Shown here one piece after another: positions 56,746 through 64,000 of a DNA stretch of 64,000 nucleotides. The DNA lies in the NCBI GenBank assembly GCA_003402285.1, contig QFXG01000017.1, positions 62,001 through 126,000 on the forward strand, given 5' to 3'. The DNA comes from Candidatus Nitrotoga sp. SPKER (GTDB lineage: Bacteria; Pseudomonadota; Gammaproteobacteria; Burkholderiales; Gallionellaceae). The notes beneath the pieces are model-generated. The model was not told where the DNA came from. It did no database searches and saw only the letters and a program-made list of their open reading frames with translations. Position 1 is the first letter of the stretch; every line of letters starts with the position of its first letter. A program made the position numbers and the translations under genes.

Positions 56746-56992
56746 AAAGTTGACCTGATATTTTTCGATTAATGTAGAGGTGACCGGCGCGGTTTCATCG
56801 CGTAGCGCTTAATGACCGAAGTTGAGCGCGATGCTAGCGATTTTTCTAATGATTTGAATAGCTATACGAATTCCTGACGCAGTTTTCCGAGTTTTTCGAT
56901 AGTCGGGCCATACGAAGCATTTGTTCATTCAGCCGAGCCTACCTTTGATGTAGATATTATCAAATATGCCCAAAGTATGCCCAATCCTTAAG

Positions 56993-57802
56993 TCAAAATT
57001 GAGCAAACGAGACTAGCATTTTGATACTTAAAATCAGCGAGATAGCAGCGAATATCTTTTTCAAATAAGCTTCAGGCAAACTATGGGAGTAGCGAGCGCC
57101 GTAGGGCGCTGTAATAAAGCTGGCAATCGATATTACCAAAAATGCTGGCACATAAATGTATCCAAGCGTATAGGGGTCGTTCAGTGTTTTAGTCCAGCCG
57201 CTCATCATGTAGCCTATCGTACCCGTTACAGCGATGGGAAATCCAATGGCTGCTGACGTGCCGATGGCTTTTTTCATGTCTATATTCTTATAGCCCAAGT
57301 AGGCAACAGTGAGAAAGCCGCCACCCACTGCTGCAAGTGCTGATACCGACCCGATTCCAATTCCGGCAACAATTAATCCGCGAAAGCTTGTCGGTTTTTG
57401 GCTCGGTTTTGGTTGCCAATTCAAATACATTTGCCCTGCGATCAGTGCCATGAATAGCGTAAAAAATAAAGCAATGTAAGATGGGTTAATGGTGGAAGCG
57501 ACCTGTGCAGTTAGAAAGGCACCCACCATAATTCCAGGTGCCATTCCGCGTACGACGGGCCACATTACGGTGCTTCGAGCAGCATGTGCGCGGATGCTTG
57601 CTGATGAAGAAATAATCATACAGGCCAATGACGTTCCTAATGCCAGATGAACAACGCTATCTTCGCTCATGCCCTGGTAAATAAAAATGGATGCCAGCAA
57701 AGGAACCAGTATTCCACCCCCACCCAGCCCTAGAAAACCTGCCATAAAACCCACAAAGGCACCCAACACAATGTACAACGTTATCCATTCAATATTCGGC
57801 AT
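56993..57802 (-). CDS. Sulfite exporter TauE/SafE family transporter
   Basis: 269-residue inner-membrane protein with about eight helices. The repeated glycine-rich motifs FMAGFLGLGGGGILVPLL (about 19-36) and GSVSALAAVGGGFLTVAYL (about 155-173) are typical. The family exports sulfite, sulfoacetate or other organosulfur anions; the substrate here is not known. Control by the divergent MerR-like regulator is suggested by the promoter at 57983-58013. Confidence 0.88.
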   Translation of the reverse strand: MPNIEWITLYIVLGAFVGFMAGFLGLGGGGILVPLLASIFIYQGMSEDSVVHLALGTSLACMIISSSASIRAHAARSTVMWPVVRGMAPGIMVGAFLTAQVASTINPSYIALFFTLFMALIAGQMYLNWQPKPSQKPTSFRGLIVAGIGIGSVSALAAVGGGFLTVAYLGYKNIDMKKAIGTSAAIGFPIAVTGTIGYMMSGWTKTLNDPYTLGYIYVPAFLVISIASFITAPYGARYSHSLPEAYLKKIFAAISLILSIKMLVSFAQF

Positions 57803-57982
57803 GCATATCTCCCTATTTATTAATTTTTTGAAGTAACCAAGCGATTTCCACTGACGTAACTGTGCCTTTCAATTCACCCGCGATATTTTTGATGTCAACA
57901 GACTTCAATAATAAGTCGCACCATAATGTTGCTTTGATTCGTGTTAACGGCTGAATTGTTGTGTCGAGTTGGGTAGTGAGCT

Positions 57983-58013
57983 AGAATACAAGCTCAAGTT
58001 GACTTTAAGTCAA
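57983..58013 (-). promoter_or_regulatory. MerR-type promoter with 19-bp spacer and operator dyad, facing the TauE gene
   Basis: On the minus strand, -35 TTGACT (58008-58013) and -10 TATTCT (57983-57988) are separated by 19 bases, the over-long spacing typical of MerR-controlled promoters. The spacer carries a dyad: TTGACTTTAAGTCAA (plus strand, 57999-58013) is a perfect palindrome around one base, and GCTCAAGTTGACTTTAAG agrees with the SoxR box CCTCAAGTTAACTTGAGG at 14 of 18 positions. The regulator is encoded next to it at 58038. Confidence 0.65.
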
Positions 58014-58037
58014 GCATTGATTTCGTCAGGTGGAATA

Positions 58038-58478
58038 ATGGATATAGCTGAGGTCGCAAAGGCATCTGGATTACCTGCTTCGACGTTACGATTTTATGAA
58101 GAAAAAGGACTGATCCAGTCTACCGGTCGAAATGGTTTACGTCGTTTATTCCGCGCCAATGTGATAGAACGGCTGGCTTTAATATCTTTGGGGCGTAGCG
58201 CTGGTTTCTCGCTGGATGAGATTGGTGAAATGTTTACTGCTGAAGGACTTGATATTAATAGAGCATTGCTTTTAGCCAAGGCAGATGAGTTGGACAGAAC
58301 AATTGAAGAGCTAACCTCTATGCGTGATGGACTCCGTCACGCAGCGGTTTGCAAGGCGCCCAGTCATTTTGAATGTCCAAAATTTCTTCGACTTCTTCGT
58401 GTCGCTGGTAAAAATCGGATTAGGCAACCCAATAAACTAAAGGAAAACAAACTTAAGCTAGGTGTGCAGAAAAAGTAA
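58038..58478 (+). CDS. MerR family transcriptional regulator
   Basis: 146 residues. The N-terminal winged helix MDIAEVAKASGLPASTLRFY then EEKGLIQSTGR is classic MerR; a dimerisation helix follows and the C-terminus has two cysteines (AVCKAPSHFECPKF). It lacks the four-cysteine SoxR cluster, so it is not SoxR despite the SoxR-like operator. ATG 58038 follows AGGTGG by 5-6 bases; the longer frame from TTG 57969 would run through the operator. Divergent from the TauE gene, its likely target. Confidence 0.85.
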   Translation: MDIAEVAKASGLPASTLRFYEEKGLIQSTGRNGLRRLFRANVIERLALISLGRSAGFSLDEIGEMFTAEGLDINRALLLAKADELDRTIEELTSMRDGLRHAAVCKAPSHFECPKFLRLLRVAGKNRIRQPNKLKENKLKLGVQKK

Positions 58479-58491
58479 GGTAAGCGAATTG

Positions 58492-58524
58492 AGCGGACGT
58501 GGTCGCTTCGGCAGCACGTCCGCT
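58492..58524. repeat. Hairpin between convergent merR and catalase genes
   Basis: A 10-bp perfect stem AGCGGACGTG (58492-58501) with 58515-58524 and a 13-base loop. It lies just past the merR-like stop and near the catalase stop. No U tract on either side, so a terminator role is only possible. Confidence 0.45.
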
Positions 58525-58540
58525 AGCACACCAACACGCT

Positions 58541-59998
58541 TTACCTAGGCACGTCACTTAATGAAATGCCCAATGCTTGGGCTATACCCGCACCATAGGC
58601 AGGGTCGGCCTTGAGGCAGTTACCGATATGGCGAATTTGGATATCGCGCGGTGCACCCCCAATGGAACGCGCGGTGTTTTCAAACAACACCTGTTGCTGT
58701 GGTGGTGTCATCAATCTAAACAGCGCACCGGGCTGCGAGTAGTAATCCGTATCTTCACGATGGTTCCAGTGATCTGCGGCACCATTCAGGGCAAGTGGTG
58801 GCTCACTAAAGTCTGGCTGCTCCTGCCATTCGCCAGAACTATTCGGCTCATAGCCCAACGTGCTGCCGTGATTGCCATCAACGCGCATGGCTCCGTCACG
58901 GTGGTAACTGTGTACGGGGCAACGCGGCGCATTAACCGGAATAAGATGGTGATTGACGCCCAGACGATAACGCTGCGCATCACCGTAGGAAAACAGACGG
59001 CCTTGTAACATCTTGTCTGGTGAGAATCCAATACCAGGCACGATGTTGGCTGGATTAAACGCCGATTGTTCGACTTCAGCAAAGAAATTTTCTGGATTAC
59101 GGTTCAGTTCCATTATGCCAACTTCAATTAGCGGGTAGTCTTTGTGCGGCCATATTTTGGTGAGATCAAATGGGTGATAGGGAACGGTGGCTGCATCCTT
59201 TTCCGGCATGATCTGAACGTACATGGTCCACTTTGGAAAATCGTTTTTCTCAAGGCTTTCATAGAGGTCACGTTGATGGCTTTCCCGATCTTTGCCAACG
59301 AGCGCCTCAGCTTCGGCGTCGTTCAAATTTTTGATTCCCTGCTGGCATTTCAGATGAAACTTCACCCAATGACGCTCGTTCTGTGCATTGATAAAGCTGA
59401 AGGTGTGGCTACCAAAGCCGTGCATATGGCGATAGGTAGCGGGGATTCCTCGATCACTCATGACAATGGTAATTTGGTGTAGTGCTTCCGGTAATGAAGT
59501 CCAGAAGTCCCAGTTATTTTTTGCGCTGCGCAGATTAGAGCGCGGGTCGCGCTTTACAGCATGGTTCAGATCTGGGAATTTCAGCGGATCCCGTAAGAAA
59601 AACACAGGCGTGTTGTTGCCGACCAAGTCCCAGTTTCCTTCTTCCGTGTAGAACTTCACAGCAAAGCCGCGAATATCGCGTTCGGCATCAGCCGCGCCAC
59701 GCTCACCTGCTACCGTGGTGAAACGGGCGAACAACTCAGTTTTTTTACCAACCGTAGAGAATATTTTTGCACGGGTATATTTGGTAATATCGTGCGTAAC
59801 CGTAAACGTGCCATACGCCCCCGAACCCTTGGCATGCATACGTCGCTCTGGAATGACCTCGCGATCAAAGTGTGCCAGCTTTTCAAGAAACCAAACATCC
59901 TGCAACAACTGCGGGCCGCGCGGGCCTGCCGTCATTACGTTCTGGTTGTGGGCGACCGGGCAACCGGCGTTGGTGGTGAGTTTCTTTTTGTCACTCAT
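58541..59998 (-). CDS. katA: Catalase (monofunctional heme, small-subunit clade)
   Basis: 485 residues. The catalytic His55 is in [13 protein letters not shown], the distal Asn in [16 protein letters not shown], and the proximal heme-ligand Tyr in [34 protein letters not shown] is also diagnostic. Length fits the small-subunit, NADPH-binding clade. Cytoplasmic protection from hydrogen peroxide. ATG 59998 follows AGGAGATATT. Single gene with a MerR-type regulator and redox genes nearby. The symbol katA is by family. Confidence 0.95.
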   Translation of the reverse strand: MSDKKKLTTNAGCPVAHNQNVMTAGPRGPQLLQDVWFLEKLAHFDREVIPERRMHAKGSGAYGTFTVTHDITKYTRAKIFSTVGKKTELFARFTTVAGERGAADAERDIRGFAVKFYTEEGNWDLVGNNTPVFFLRDPLKFPDLNHAVKRDPRSNLRSAKNNWDFWTSLPEALHQITIVMSDRGIPATYRHMHGFGSHTFSFINAQNERHWVKFHLKCQQGIKNLNDAEAEALVGKDRESHQRDLYESLEKNDFPKWTMYVQIMPEKDAATVPYHPFDLTKIWPHKDYPLIEVGIMELNRNPENFFAEVEQSAFNPANIVPGIGFSPDKMLQGRLFSYGDAQRYRLGVNHHLIPVNAPRCPVHSYHRDGAMRVDGNHGSTLGYEPNSSGEWQEQPDFSEPPLALNGAADHWNHREDTDYYSQPGALFRLMTPPQQQVLFENTARSIGGAPRDIQIRHIGNCLKADPAYGAGIAQALGISLSDVPR

Positions 59999-60075
59999 GA
60001 ATATCTCCTATTGGTTGATTTTGGCTAATGTAAAACTAGGAGGCGCGCCATAAGCGTGTCTCATTTGAACGCAGG

Positions 60076-60291
60076 TTAGACCTTCGTTGGCTCTGGAATT
60101 TCAAGGTCGCGGCAGACGCCCTCCAGCGCATCAGCACGGTTTAACTCGATTGCTTCTGTTAAGGTTTCCCGGAGTGATTCTAATAATTTCTCACGTGAAG
60201 ATTCTTGGCAATTTACCCCCGGTACTTTTTCAATCCAGCCGATCTACCAATTGGCATCTTGTTTAATTACCGCAGTGTAGGTTGAGTTCAT
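60076..60291 (-). pseudogene. HicB-like antitoxin gene with in-frame amber codon
   Basis: From ATG 60291 (after GGAGATAAAGCT) the frame reads MNSTYTAVIKQDANW, then TAG at 60244-60246, then IGWIEKVPGVNCQESSREKL and onward to TAA 60076-60078. This is the HicB/partial RNase H-fold antitoxin family, where a second Trp (TGG) normally stands at the stop. All other codons are intact, so the change looks recent. No hicA toxin gene is adjacent. Confidence 0.8.
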
Positions 60292-60484
60292 AGCTTTATC
60301 TCCTTACTGGAATCATAGCAAAAGGATGCGAGAAGTTCTAACGAACGGAGTTAGGCATGGTCTTATCTCTGATTTACCGTCAACTTTGTGTGGACGCATA
60401 TGCCGGCTCACGTCAGAATTAGCCAGCTGGTGCTGTTTCATTGTGCCAGGCCGGGTTAAATTAAAAGTTAGTGGGCGTTTAATT

Positions 60485-60988
60485 TCACTCTGATCCCTTT
60501 GGTCCTTCGTGGTTTTCGAATAGTCCTCCGACCTTGGGAATCAAGTACAGGATTATCAAGGCTAGCACGGTACTCAACACAGCCGTCGCTTCCCGCCCCA
60601 TGCCGGCGGCCACACCGATTGCCGCCGTTAGCCATATGCTCGCCGCCGTGGTCAACCCTTTGACTTCCGTTTCTTGGTTTCCCATAATTATGGCCCCGGC
60701 TCCAAGGAACCCCACCCCAGCCACCAAGCCCTGCAACACACGAGTTAAATCTGTGGCCGATGTCCCGGCTTGTTGAGGAATAAGGACAAAAAGCGCTGCT
60801 CCCAGGGCAACCAGCATGTGCGTCCGCAACCCTGCCGCCTTGCCCTTCTGCTCCCGCTCATACCCCAGCAGACCACCAAGAGTTGCAGCAATCAAGAGGC
60901 GTAAAGTGATGAGGGTGACCTGAGCCGCATCGGGGATATCAGAGAATTCTGATAGCACGGTATTCCATATTTCTTGCCACACGCCCAT
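60485..60988 (-). CDS. MgtC/SapB family membrane protein
   Basis: 167 residues with an N-terminal domain of about four to five membrane helices. [37 protein letters not shown] and [13 protein letters not shown] are MgtC signatures. The C-terminal ACT-like part of longer MgtC proteins is absent, as in many SapB-type members. Role may be in magnesium limitation or acid stress; unproven here. GGAG precedes the start. Confidence 0.9.
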   Translation of the reverse strand: MGVWQEIWNTVLSEFSDIPDAAQVTLITLRLLIAATLGGLLGYEREQKGKAAGLRTHMLVALGAALFVLIPQQAGTSATDLTRVLQGLVAGVGFLGAGAIIMGNQETEVKGLTTAASIWLTAAIGVAAGMGREATAVLSTVLALIILYLIPKVGGLFENHEGPKGSE

Positions 60989-61061
60989 AGTTTCTCCTTA
61001 TTTTTGAACTCTATTCCCTTGCCTGTTTGATTGTGGGGCTGGGTGAGCTACAGCGCACGCG

Positions 61062-61712
61062 TCACGACTGCTGCTTGGAAAGTGCAGCACCGAGCTCAAG
61101 ATCAATTGCCTTTGCTGCTTTGTATGCTGGACGCTCTACCAATTTTTGGATGTATTCCTCGAATTCCGGCCTCTTGGGAAGCGTACCGAACTGCGTACCC
61201 CAGAGAATGTGAGATCCCACATAGACATCGGCCGCCGAAAATGCGTTTCCGGCAAGGTAGGGCGCCGAATTGACCGCCTTGGCCAGAACATCAACAGTAC
61301 GTTCATAGTTGCCGTAACCAATCATTCGCTCCTGCTTTTCACTAACTGCGACGTTCAGGCTGTGATCTGTAATTGCAGCTTCAAGTGGACCTGCTGCAAA
61401 GAAAAGCCATCGGTAATAGCTGGCCCGATTGGCGTTTGATGGCGCCAGGTTGGCGGAAGGATAAGCGTCCGCCAGGTAGGCACAGATGGCGGCGCATTCC
61501 GTGACGACGCTTCCACGATGGGTAATCGCCGGTACCTTCCCTATTGGATTGATGGAAAGGTATTCATCTGACTTCATGGATGTTCCGTAGTCTAGTATTA
61601 CCTGCCTGTAATTCGCACCAGTCTCTTCGAGCATCCATCGCGCTATCTGACCGCGTGACCAAGGATGGGTATACAGAACAAGATCGCAATCTGGCGAGAC
61701 GGTTAGGGTCAT
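61062..61712 (-). CDS. Glutathione S-transferase family protein
   Basis: 216 residues. N-terminal thioredoxin-like domain (LVLYTHPWSRGQIARWML, then NPIGKVPAIT and the GSH-binding VTECAAICAYLADAYP) and a helical C-terminal domain (FSAADVYVGSHI, the N-capping box). ATG 61712 has GGAG at suitable distance; the frame is open to 61808 into brnA but the family starts here. Substrate unknown. Confidence 0.9.
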   Translation of the reverse strand: MTLTVSPDCDLVLYTHPWSRGQIARWMLEETGANYRQVILDYGTSMKSDEYLSINPIGKVPAITHRGSVVTECAAICAYLADAYPSANLAPSNANRASYYRWLFFAAGPLEAAITDHSLNVAVSEKQERMIGYGNYERTVDVLAKAVNSAPYLAGNAFSAADVYVGSHILWGTQFGTLPKRPEFEEYIQKLVERPAYKAAKAIDLELGAALSKQQS

Positions 61713-61780
61713 AGGTTCTCCGAGAATGGTAGTAAAGGGGTAAGGCGAATTTTGTAGCTTAACGTGAACGAAGCAATGAC

Positions 61781-62056
61781 TTACGTTGGAGAATGACTTT
61801 TGAGCCACTCACGCAAGGCTGCGTCTACTCGGGTTTGCCAGCCCGAGCCACTTTCGCGAAATTGCTCTACCACTTCTCGCGACAATCGAATCGTGATGCG
61901 TTCTTTAATCGGTGCTTTCTGAGGGCCACGTACACCTAGTTTCTTTCTAAGGGACAATGGTAATACTTCAGCGGCCGGTCTAAATTTCGCCATGTCTTCG
62001 GCGGTTAGTTCGCGGACTTCGCCCTCTGCTTCAATCAAGGGTTTGCGGCTTGCCAT
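61781..62056 (-). CDS. brnA: BrnA antitoxin
   Basis: 91 residues, overlapping the 3' end of brnT by 26 bp. The C-terminal ribbon-helix-helix is visible: KERITIRLSREVVEQFRESG and GWQTRVDAALREWL. BrnA neutralises BrnT and, with it, represses the operon. The toxin-first gene order is typical of this type II system. The start is ATG 62056. Confidence 0.9.
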   Translation of the reverse strand: MASRKPLIEAEGEVRELTAEDMAKFRPAAEVLPLSLRKKLGVRGPQKAPIKERITIRLSREVVEQFRESGSGWQTRVDAALREWLKSHSPT

Positions 62057-62309
62057 GTCTATTTGCCTCTCTCGTATTTGCCTTACGGAAACTGATTACC
62101 CGAATGCCTGTCTCGGTCTCACTAAAACACAGAACATGCAGCCGGCGATCCAAGTAGCACAACGCGATGTAACGAGTTTCGCCATATGCTTTTCGGGTAT
62201 CTGGAAACACCAGCGCAGTATTGAAATCGACTTCTGCCGCTCGTTCGAACGAGAGTTGGCGCTCTTTGATGTTTCGCTCATTCTTGATCGGGTCAAAGTC
62301 CACTTTCAT
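62031..62309 (-). CDS. brnT: BrnT toxin (ribonuclease)
   Basis: About 92 residues from ATG 62309: MKVDFDPIKNERNIKERQLS, FERAAEVDF, GETRYIALCYLDRRLHVLCF and VISFRKANTREANRHG are the RelE-fold BrnT pattern. BrnT is an mRNA endoribonuclease held by BrnA. No Shine-Dalgarno sequence precedes the ATG, and the promoter puts transcription start only a couple of bases upstream, so the message may be leaderless. TTG 62330 (7 codons upstream) would lie in the promoter. Confidence 0.9.
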   Translation of the reverse strand: MKVDFDPIKNERNIKERQLSFERAAEVDFNTALVFPDTRKAYGETRYIALCYLDRRLHVLCFSETETGIRVISFRKANTREANRHGKPQTLD

Positions 62310-62317
62310 AAGCAATG

Positions 62318-62367
62318 AGTGTATGTACAAATAGGTGACGCGTCAATGTTTTTTGTATGTACAAATA
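62318..62367 (-). promoter_or_regulatory. brnTA promoter with two operator repeats
   Basis: Minus-strand -35 TTGACG (62341-62346) and -10 TACACT (62318-62323) with a 17-base spacer. The 14-mer TGTATGTACAAATA occurs twice in direct orientation (62320-62333 and 62354-62367), 34 bp apart; each has a TGTA-TG-TACA dyad. One copy covers the -10, the other lies upstream of the -35, a fitting layout for BrnA-mediated autorepression. Confidence 0.7.
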
Positions 62368-62710
62368 CACAATAAGCTGCCGCGTGATATTTTGGGGTCA
62401 GGTCATTGGGAAAGCTTTGGCAAAGCGGAAAGCGCGGGATAAGTTCTAAAATTGCAACATTTGTTTGGTCTTCTTCAAACTTCCGCACCGTCCTTAAGAT
62501 TTAATTATCACTTCTTCGGCTTTGGCATTACCTTGTCAGGAACTTGTGTCCGACACCGCACAGATCTTCAAATTCAAAATGCATATTATTAAGCGACTGA
62601 TACTTTGTGATTAAAGTGTGCAAACCCCTCCTTTAAGGTTTTTGTTACATGAAATTTCAAAAATTTCAAAGTGAGCCGAATTTAAATTTATTATCTATAA
62701 GGTGCGACAA
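62368..62710. other. Intergenic region between brnTA and the secreted-protein gene
   Basis: 343 bases between divergent units. AT-rich, with the leader of the downstream gene (AAGGTG at 62698-62703). No gene is recognised. Confidence 0.5.
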
Positions 62711-63661
62711 ATGCTAAACATAAAAAATCTAATCGCCGTCACAATATTGTTTTTGAGCACTTCTGCTTTTGCATTTATGCCCGCCGCGGGCATGTGGGGC
62801 GTTGATAGTGAAAATAATGGATTGCCAGGCCGAGGTTTTCAGATTGAAGCTGAGAATGGGATCATTGTTTTTACATATTTTGGTTACCGGGCAGACGGTA
62901 GTAGTATGTTTTATTATGCTTCTGGACCCTTGGTTAATAATACGTTCACGGCTCAATTACTCGATGTGCAAGGTGGTACTCCGATGGGCGGAGATCATAA
63001 AAACGCCGTGGTAGCTGGCTCGCCAGGCAATGTAACCATTAACTTTACCAGCGGTAAACACGGATTTATTGAGTTCCCTGGTGAGCCGCAACGAGCAATT
63101 TCAACACGTCCTTTTGGGTATGCTGATGGTCCTGACGGTTTGTTGGGCACTTGGCTTTTAACCTCAATAAATGGACAGCTCCCTACTACAGAACTCCGTA
63201 ATCTAAACGTAGATGTTGGGACTTCATCAGCAAATGGCAATGGTATTGTTTCCAATGCCCTGAGAAGTTTTGCCTGTGAATTTCAAACTTCGGGAAGTTT
63301 ATCTGGATCTGTTGTTTGCTTTAATTACCCACAAGTTTCCGGCGCAAGAACATACTTGTTTAAATTTTCTGGAGACAAAGCAAACGGAATATCATTCACT
63401 CAGGTTGGCTCTGACTCTTACTCTGCTGACCAAAGCGCTTATGGGACACGCATTGCTTTAAAAACCGGCGAACAAACTGGATTAAACGATGGAACAGGTC
63501 CTTCTTTAACTCAACATTCTCTACCTTCTGAATCAGTATCATCTAATCCATCATTACTAACGAATGTTAATAAATCCGCTTCACTAGAAGATAACGCTAA
63601 ATGGGATGCTTTACAAAGATGGGTATCACAGGTTATTGAAATTTTAAATAAGTCTCGGTGA
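62711..63661 (+). CDS. Predicted secreted protein of unknown function
   Basis: 316 residues from ATG 62711 (AAGGTG 7 bases upstream; GTG 62702 is possible but less well placed). Signal peptide NIKNLIAVTILFLSTSAFA with cleavage after AFA. The mature part is rich in Gly/Ser/Asn with beta-like segments (GMWGVDSENNGLPGRGFQIE, GIIVFTYFGYRADGSSMFYY), ending in a Ser-rich stretch and a short helix. No domain I can name with certainty; likely periplasmic or exported. Confidence 0.75.
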   Translation: MLNIKNLIAVTILFLSTSAFAFMPAAGMWGVDSENNGLPGRGFQIEAENGIIVFTYFGYRADGSSMFYYASGPLVNNTFTAQLLDVQGGTPMGGDHKNAVVAGSPGNVTINFTSGKHGFIEFPGEPQRAISTRPFGYADGPDGLLGTWLLTSINGQLPTTELRNLNVDVGTSSANGNGIVSNALRSFACEFQTSGSLSGSVVCFNYPQVSGARTYLFKFSGDKANGISFTQVGSDSYSADQSAYGTRIALKTGEQTGLNDGTGPSLTQHSLPSESVSSNPSLLTNVNKSASLEDNAKWDALQRWVSQVIEILNKSR

Positions 63662-63685
63662 ATTGAGCAGAAAAAATAGTTGCGT

Positions 63686-63728
63686 AAAAAGCAGCCCAGA
63701 TGACAAACACATCTGTCTGGGCGCTTTT
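63686..63728 (-). terminator. Terminator of msrA, possibly bidirectional
   Basis: A stem formed by GCCCAGA (from 63694) and TCTGGGC (to 63722), extended by AAAAGC/GCTTTT arms and an inner CAGATG/CATCTG pairing. On the minus strand it is followed by TGCTTTTT just past the msrA stop. It also lies 25 bases after the plus-strand gene that ends at 63661, so it may serve both. Confidence 0.75.
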
Positions 63729-64000
63729 AGAGTGGCAATATCCAGTTCGGGCGCGGGTAATGGCAGGTATAGCCGGTGGGAAAACGCTCCAGATAATCCT
63801 GATGCTCGGGTTCGGCTTCCCAAAAATCACCGGCAGGTGCCAGCTCAGTAACCACTTTACCGGGCCACAAGCCTGAGGCGTTCACGTCGGCAATCGTATC
63901 GAGCGCGGTCTGCTTCTGCGTGACGTTAACGTAATAAATCGCCGAGCGATAGGACGAACCTTGGTCATTGCCCTGCCGATTGTCCGTCGTCGGATCATGT
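63727..64000 (-). CDS. msrA: Peptide methionine sulfoxide reductase A, C-terminal part (runs off window)
   Basis: About 90 C-terminal codons are present; the 5' part with the catalytic GCFWG lies outside. [20 protein letters not shown] (at the cut end) and AIYY are the conserved MsrA core, and [20 protein letters not shown] is the typical substrate-loop region. It repairs oxidised methionine, in keeping with the stress-gene cluster. Stop TAA at 63727-63729. Confidence 0.93.
   Translation of the reverse strand, partial: HDPTTDNRQGNDQGSSYRSAIYYVNVTQKQTALDTIADVNASGLWPGKVVTELAPAGDFWEAEPEHQDYLERFPTGYTCHYPRPNWILPL

Noticed and set aside
57969-58037. Longer MerR-like reading frame from TTG 57969
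   Set aside because: It would translate the operator region; the winged helix begins at ATG 58038, which has a good ribosome binding site.
1-64000. CRISPR arrays, tRNA or rRNA genes, intact insertion sequences, prophage
   Set aside because: I saw no regularly spaced repeats, no tRNA-like cloverleaf with a TTCGAATC-type arm, no rRNA sequence, and only one transposase fragment; no phage structural genes.

Overview
The window looks like chromosomal DNA from a moderate-GC betaproteobacterium. The gene order his genes - hinT - tatABC - degQ-like - Nif3, the trxA-rho pair, SpoT, WaaA and NsrR fit that class. A member of the Nitrosomonadales/Gallionellaceae is my best guess, but this rests on family resemblance and synteny only; no 16S rRNA is present. 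I found no tRNA, rRNA or CRISPR array.

Layout. 1-2.0 kb: minus-strand argF (partial), argD and rpsT, the last with a clear promoter and terminator. 2.15-2.24 kb: a vestigial transposase N-terminus directly in front of the his operon. 2.3-9.3 kb: hisC-B-H-A-F-I-E, hinT and tatABC on the plus strand; hisG and hisD are not upstream. 9.3-16.9 kb: a DegQ/DegS-type protease, a Nif3-like protein, an unknown gene, spoT, two tandem GldC-like genes, a small hypothetical, uppP and a rhodanese. 17.3-18.5 kb: a metallo-beta-lactamase-fold protein with a degenerate metal motif.

18.7-40.2 kb is a surface-polysaccharide locus. On the minus strand are rmlC, rmlA, rmlB (dTDP-rhamnose), waaA (Kdo transfer) and manC (GDP-mannose). 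On the plus strand are UDP-glucose dehydrogenase, a Wzx-type flippase, a methyltransferase, a GT4 and several GT2 glycosyltransferases, a GMD-like dehydratase, a sugar C-methyltransferase, an SDR epimerase, a WbpL/WecA-type initiating transferase and a WbpM/CapD-type dehydratase. Its central part (about 27-36 kb) is visibly AT-richer than its flanks. No Wzy polymerase is present and rmlD lies 30 kb away at 51.4 kb. The WbpL-like gene is split by a run of ten G, a candidate phase-variation switch or a sequencing artefact.

40.2-53.2 kb is mostly housekeeping: apaH, a CNNM/CorC-type membrane protein, trpG-trpD, a nitronate monooxygenase-like flavoprotein, nsrR, a lone AAA ATPase, rho, trxA, a DUF1566 protein, rmlD and a thioredoxin-fold protein. 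53.5-64 kb is accessory and stress related: a secreted protein, a PNPOx-fold protein, an ABM-domain protein, DUF924, a TauE/SafE exporter with a divergent MerR regulator and a 19-bp-spacer promoter, catalase, a HicB-like antitoxin gene broken by an amber codon, MgtC, a GST, a BrnT-BrnA toxin-antitoxin pair with repeated operators, a secreted protein, and the 3' end of msrA.

I did not find a clear undescribed multi-gene system. The best leads are the G10 tract in the initiating transferase, the GMD/C-methyltransferase pair, the MerR-TauE control region with an unannotated small reading frame, the degenerate MBL protein, the orphan ATPase and the near-leaderless brnTA promoter.
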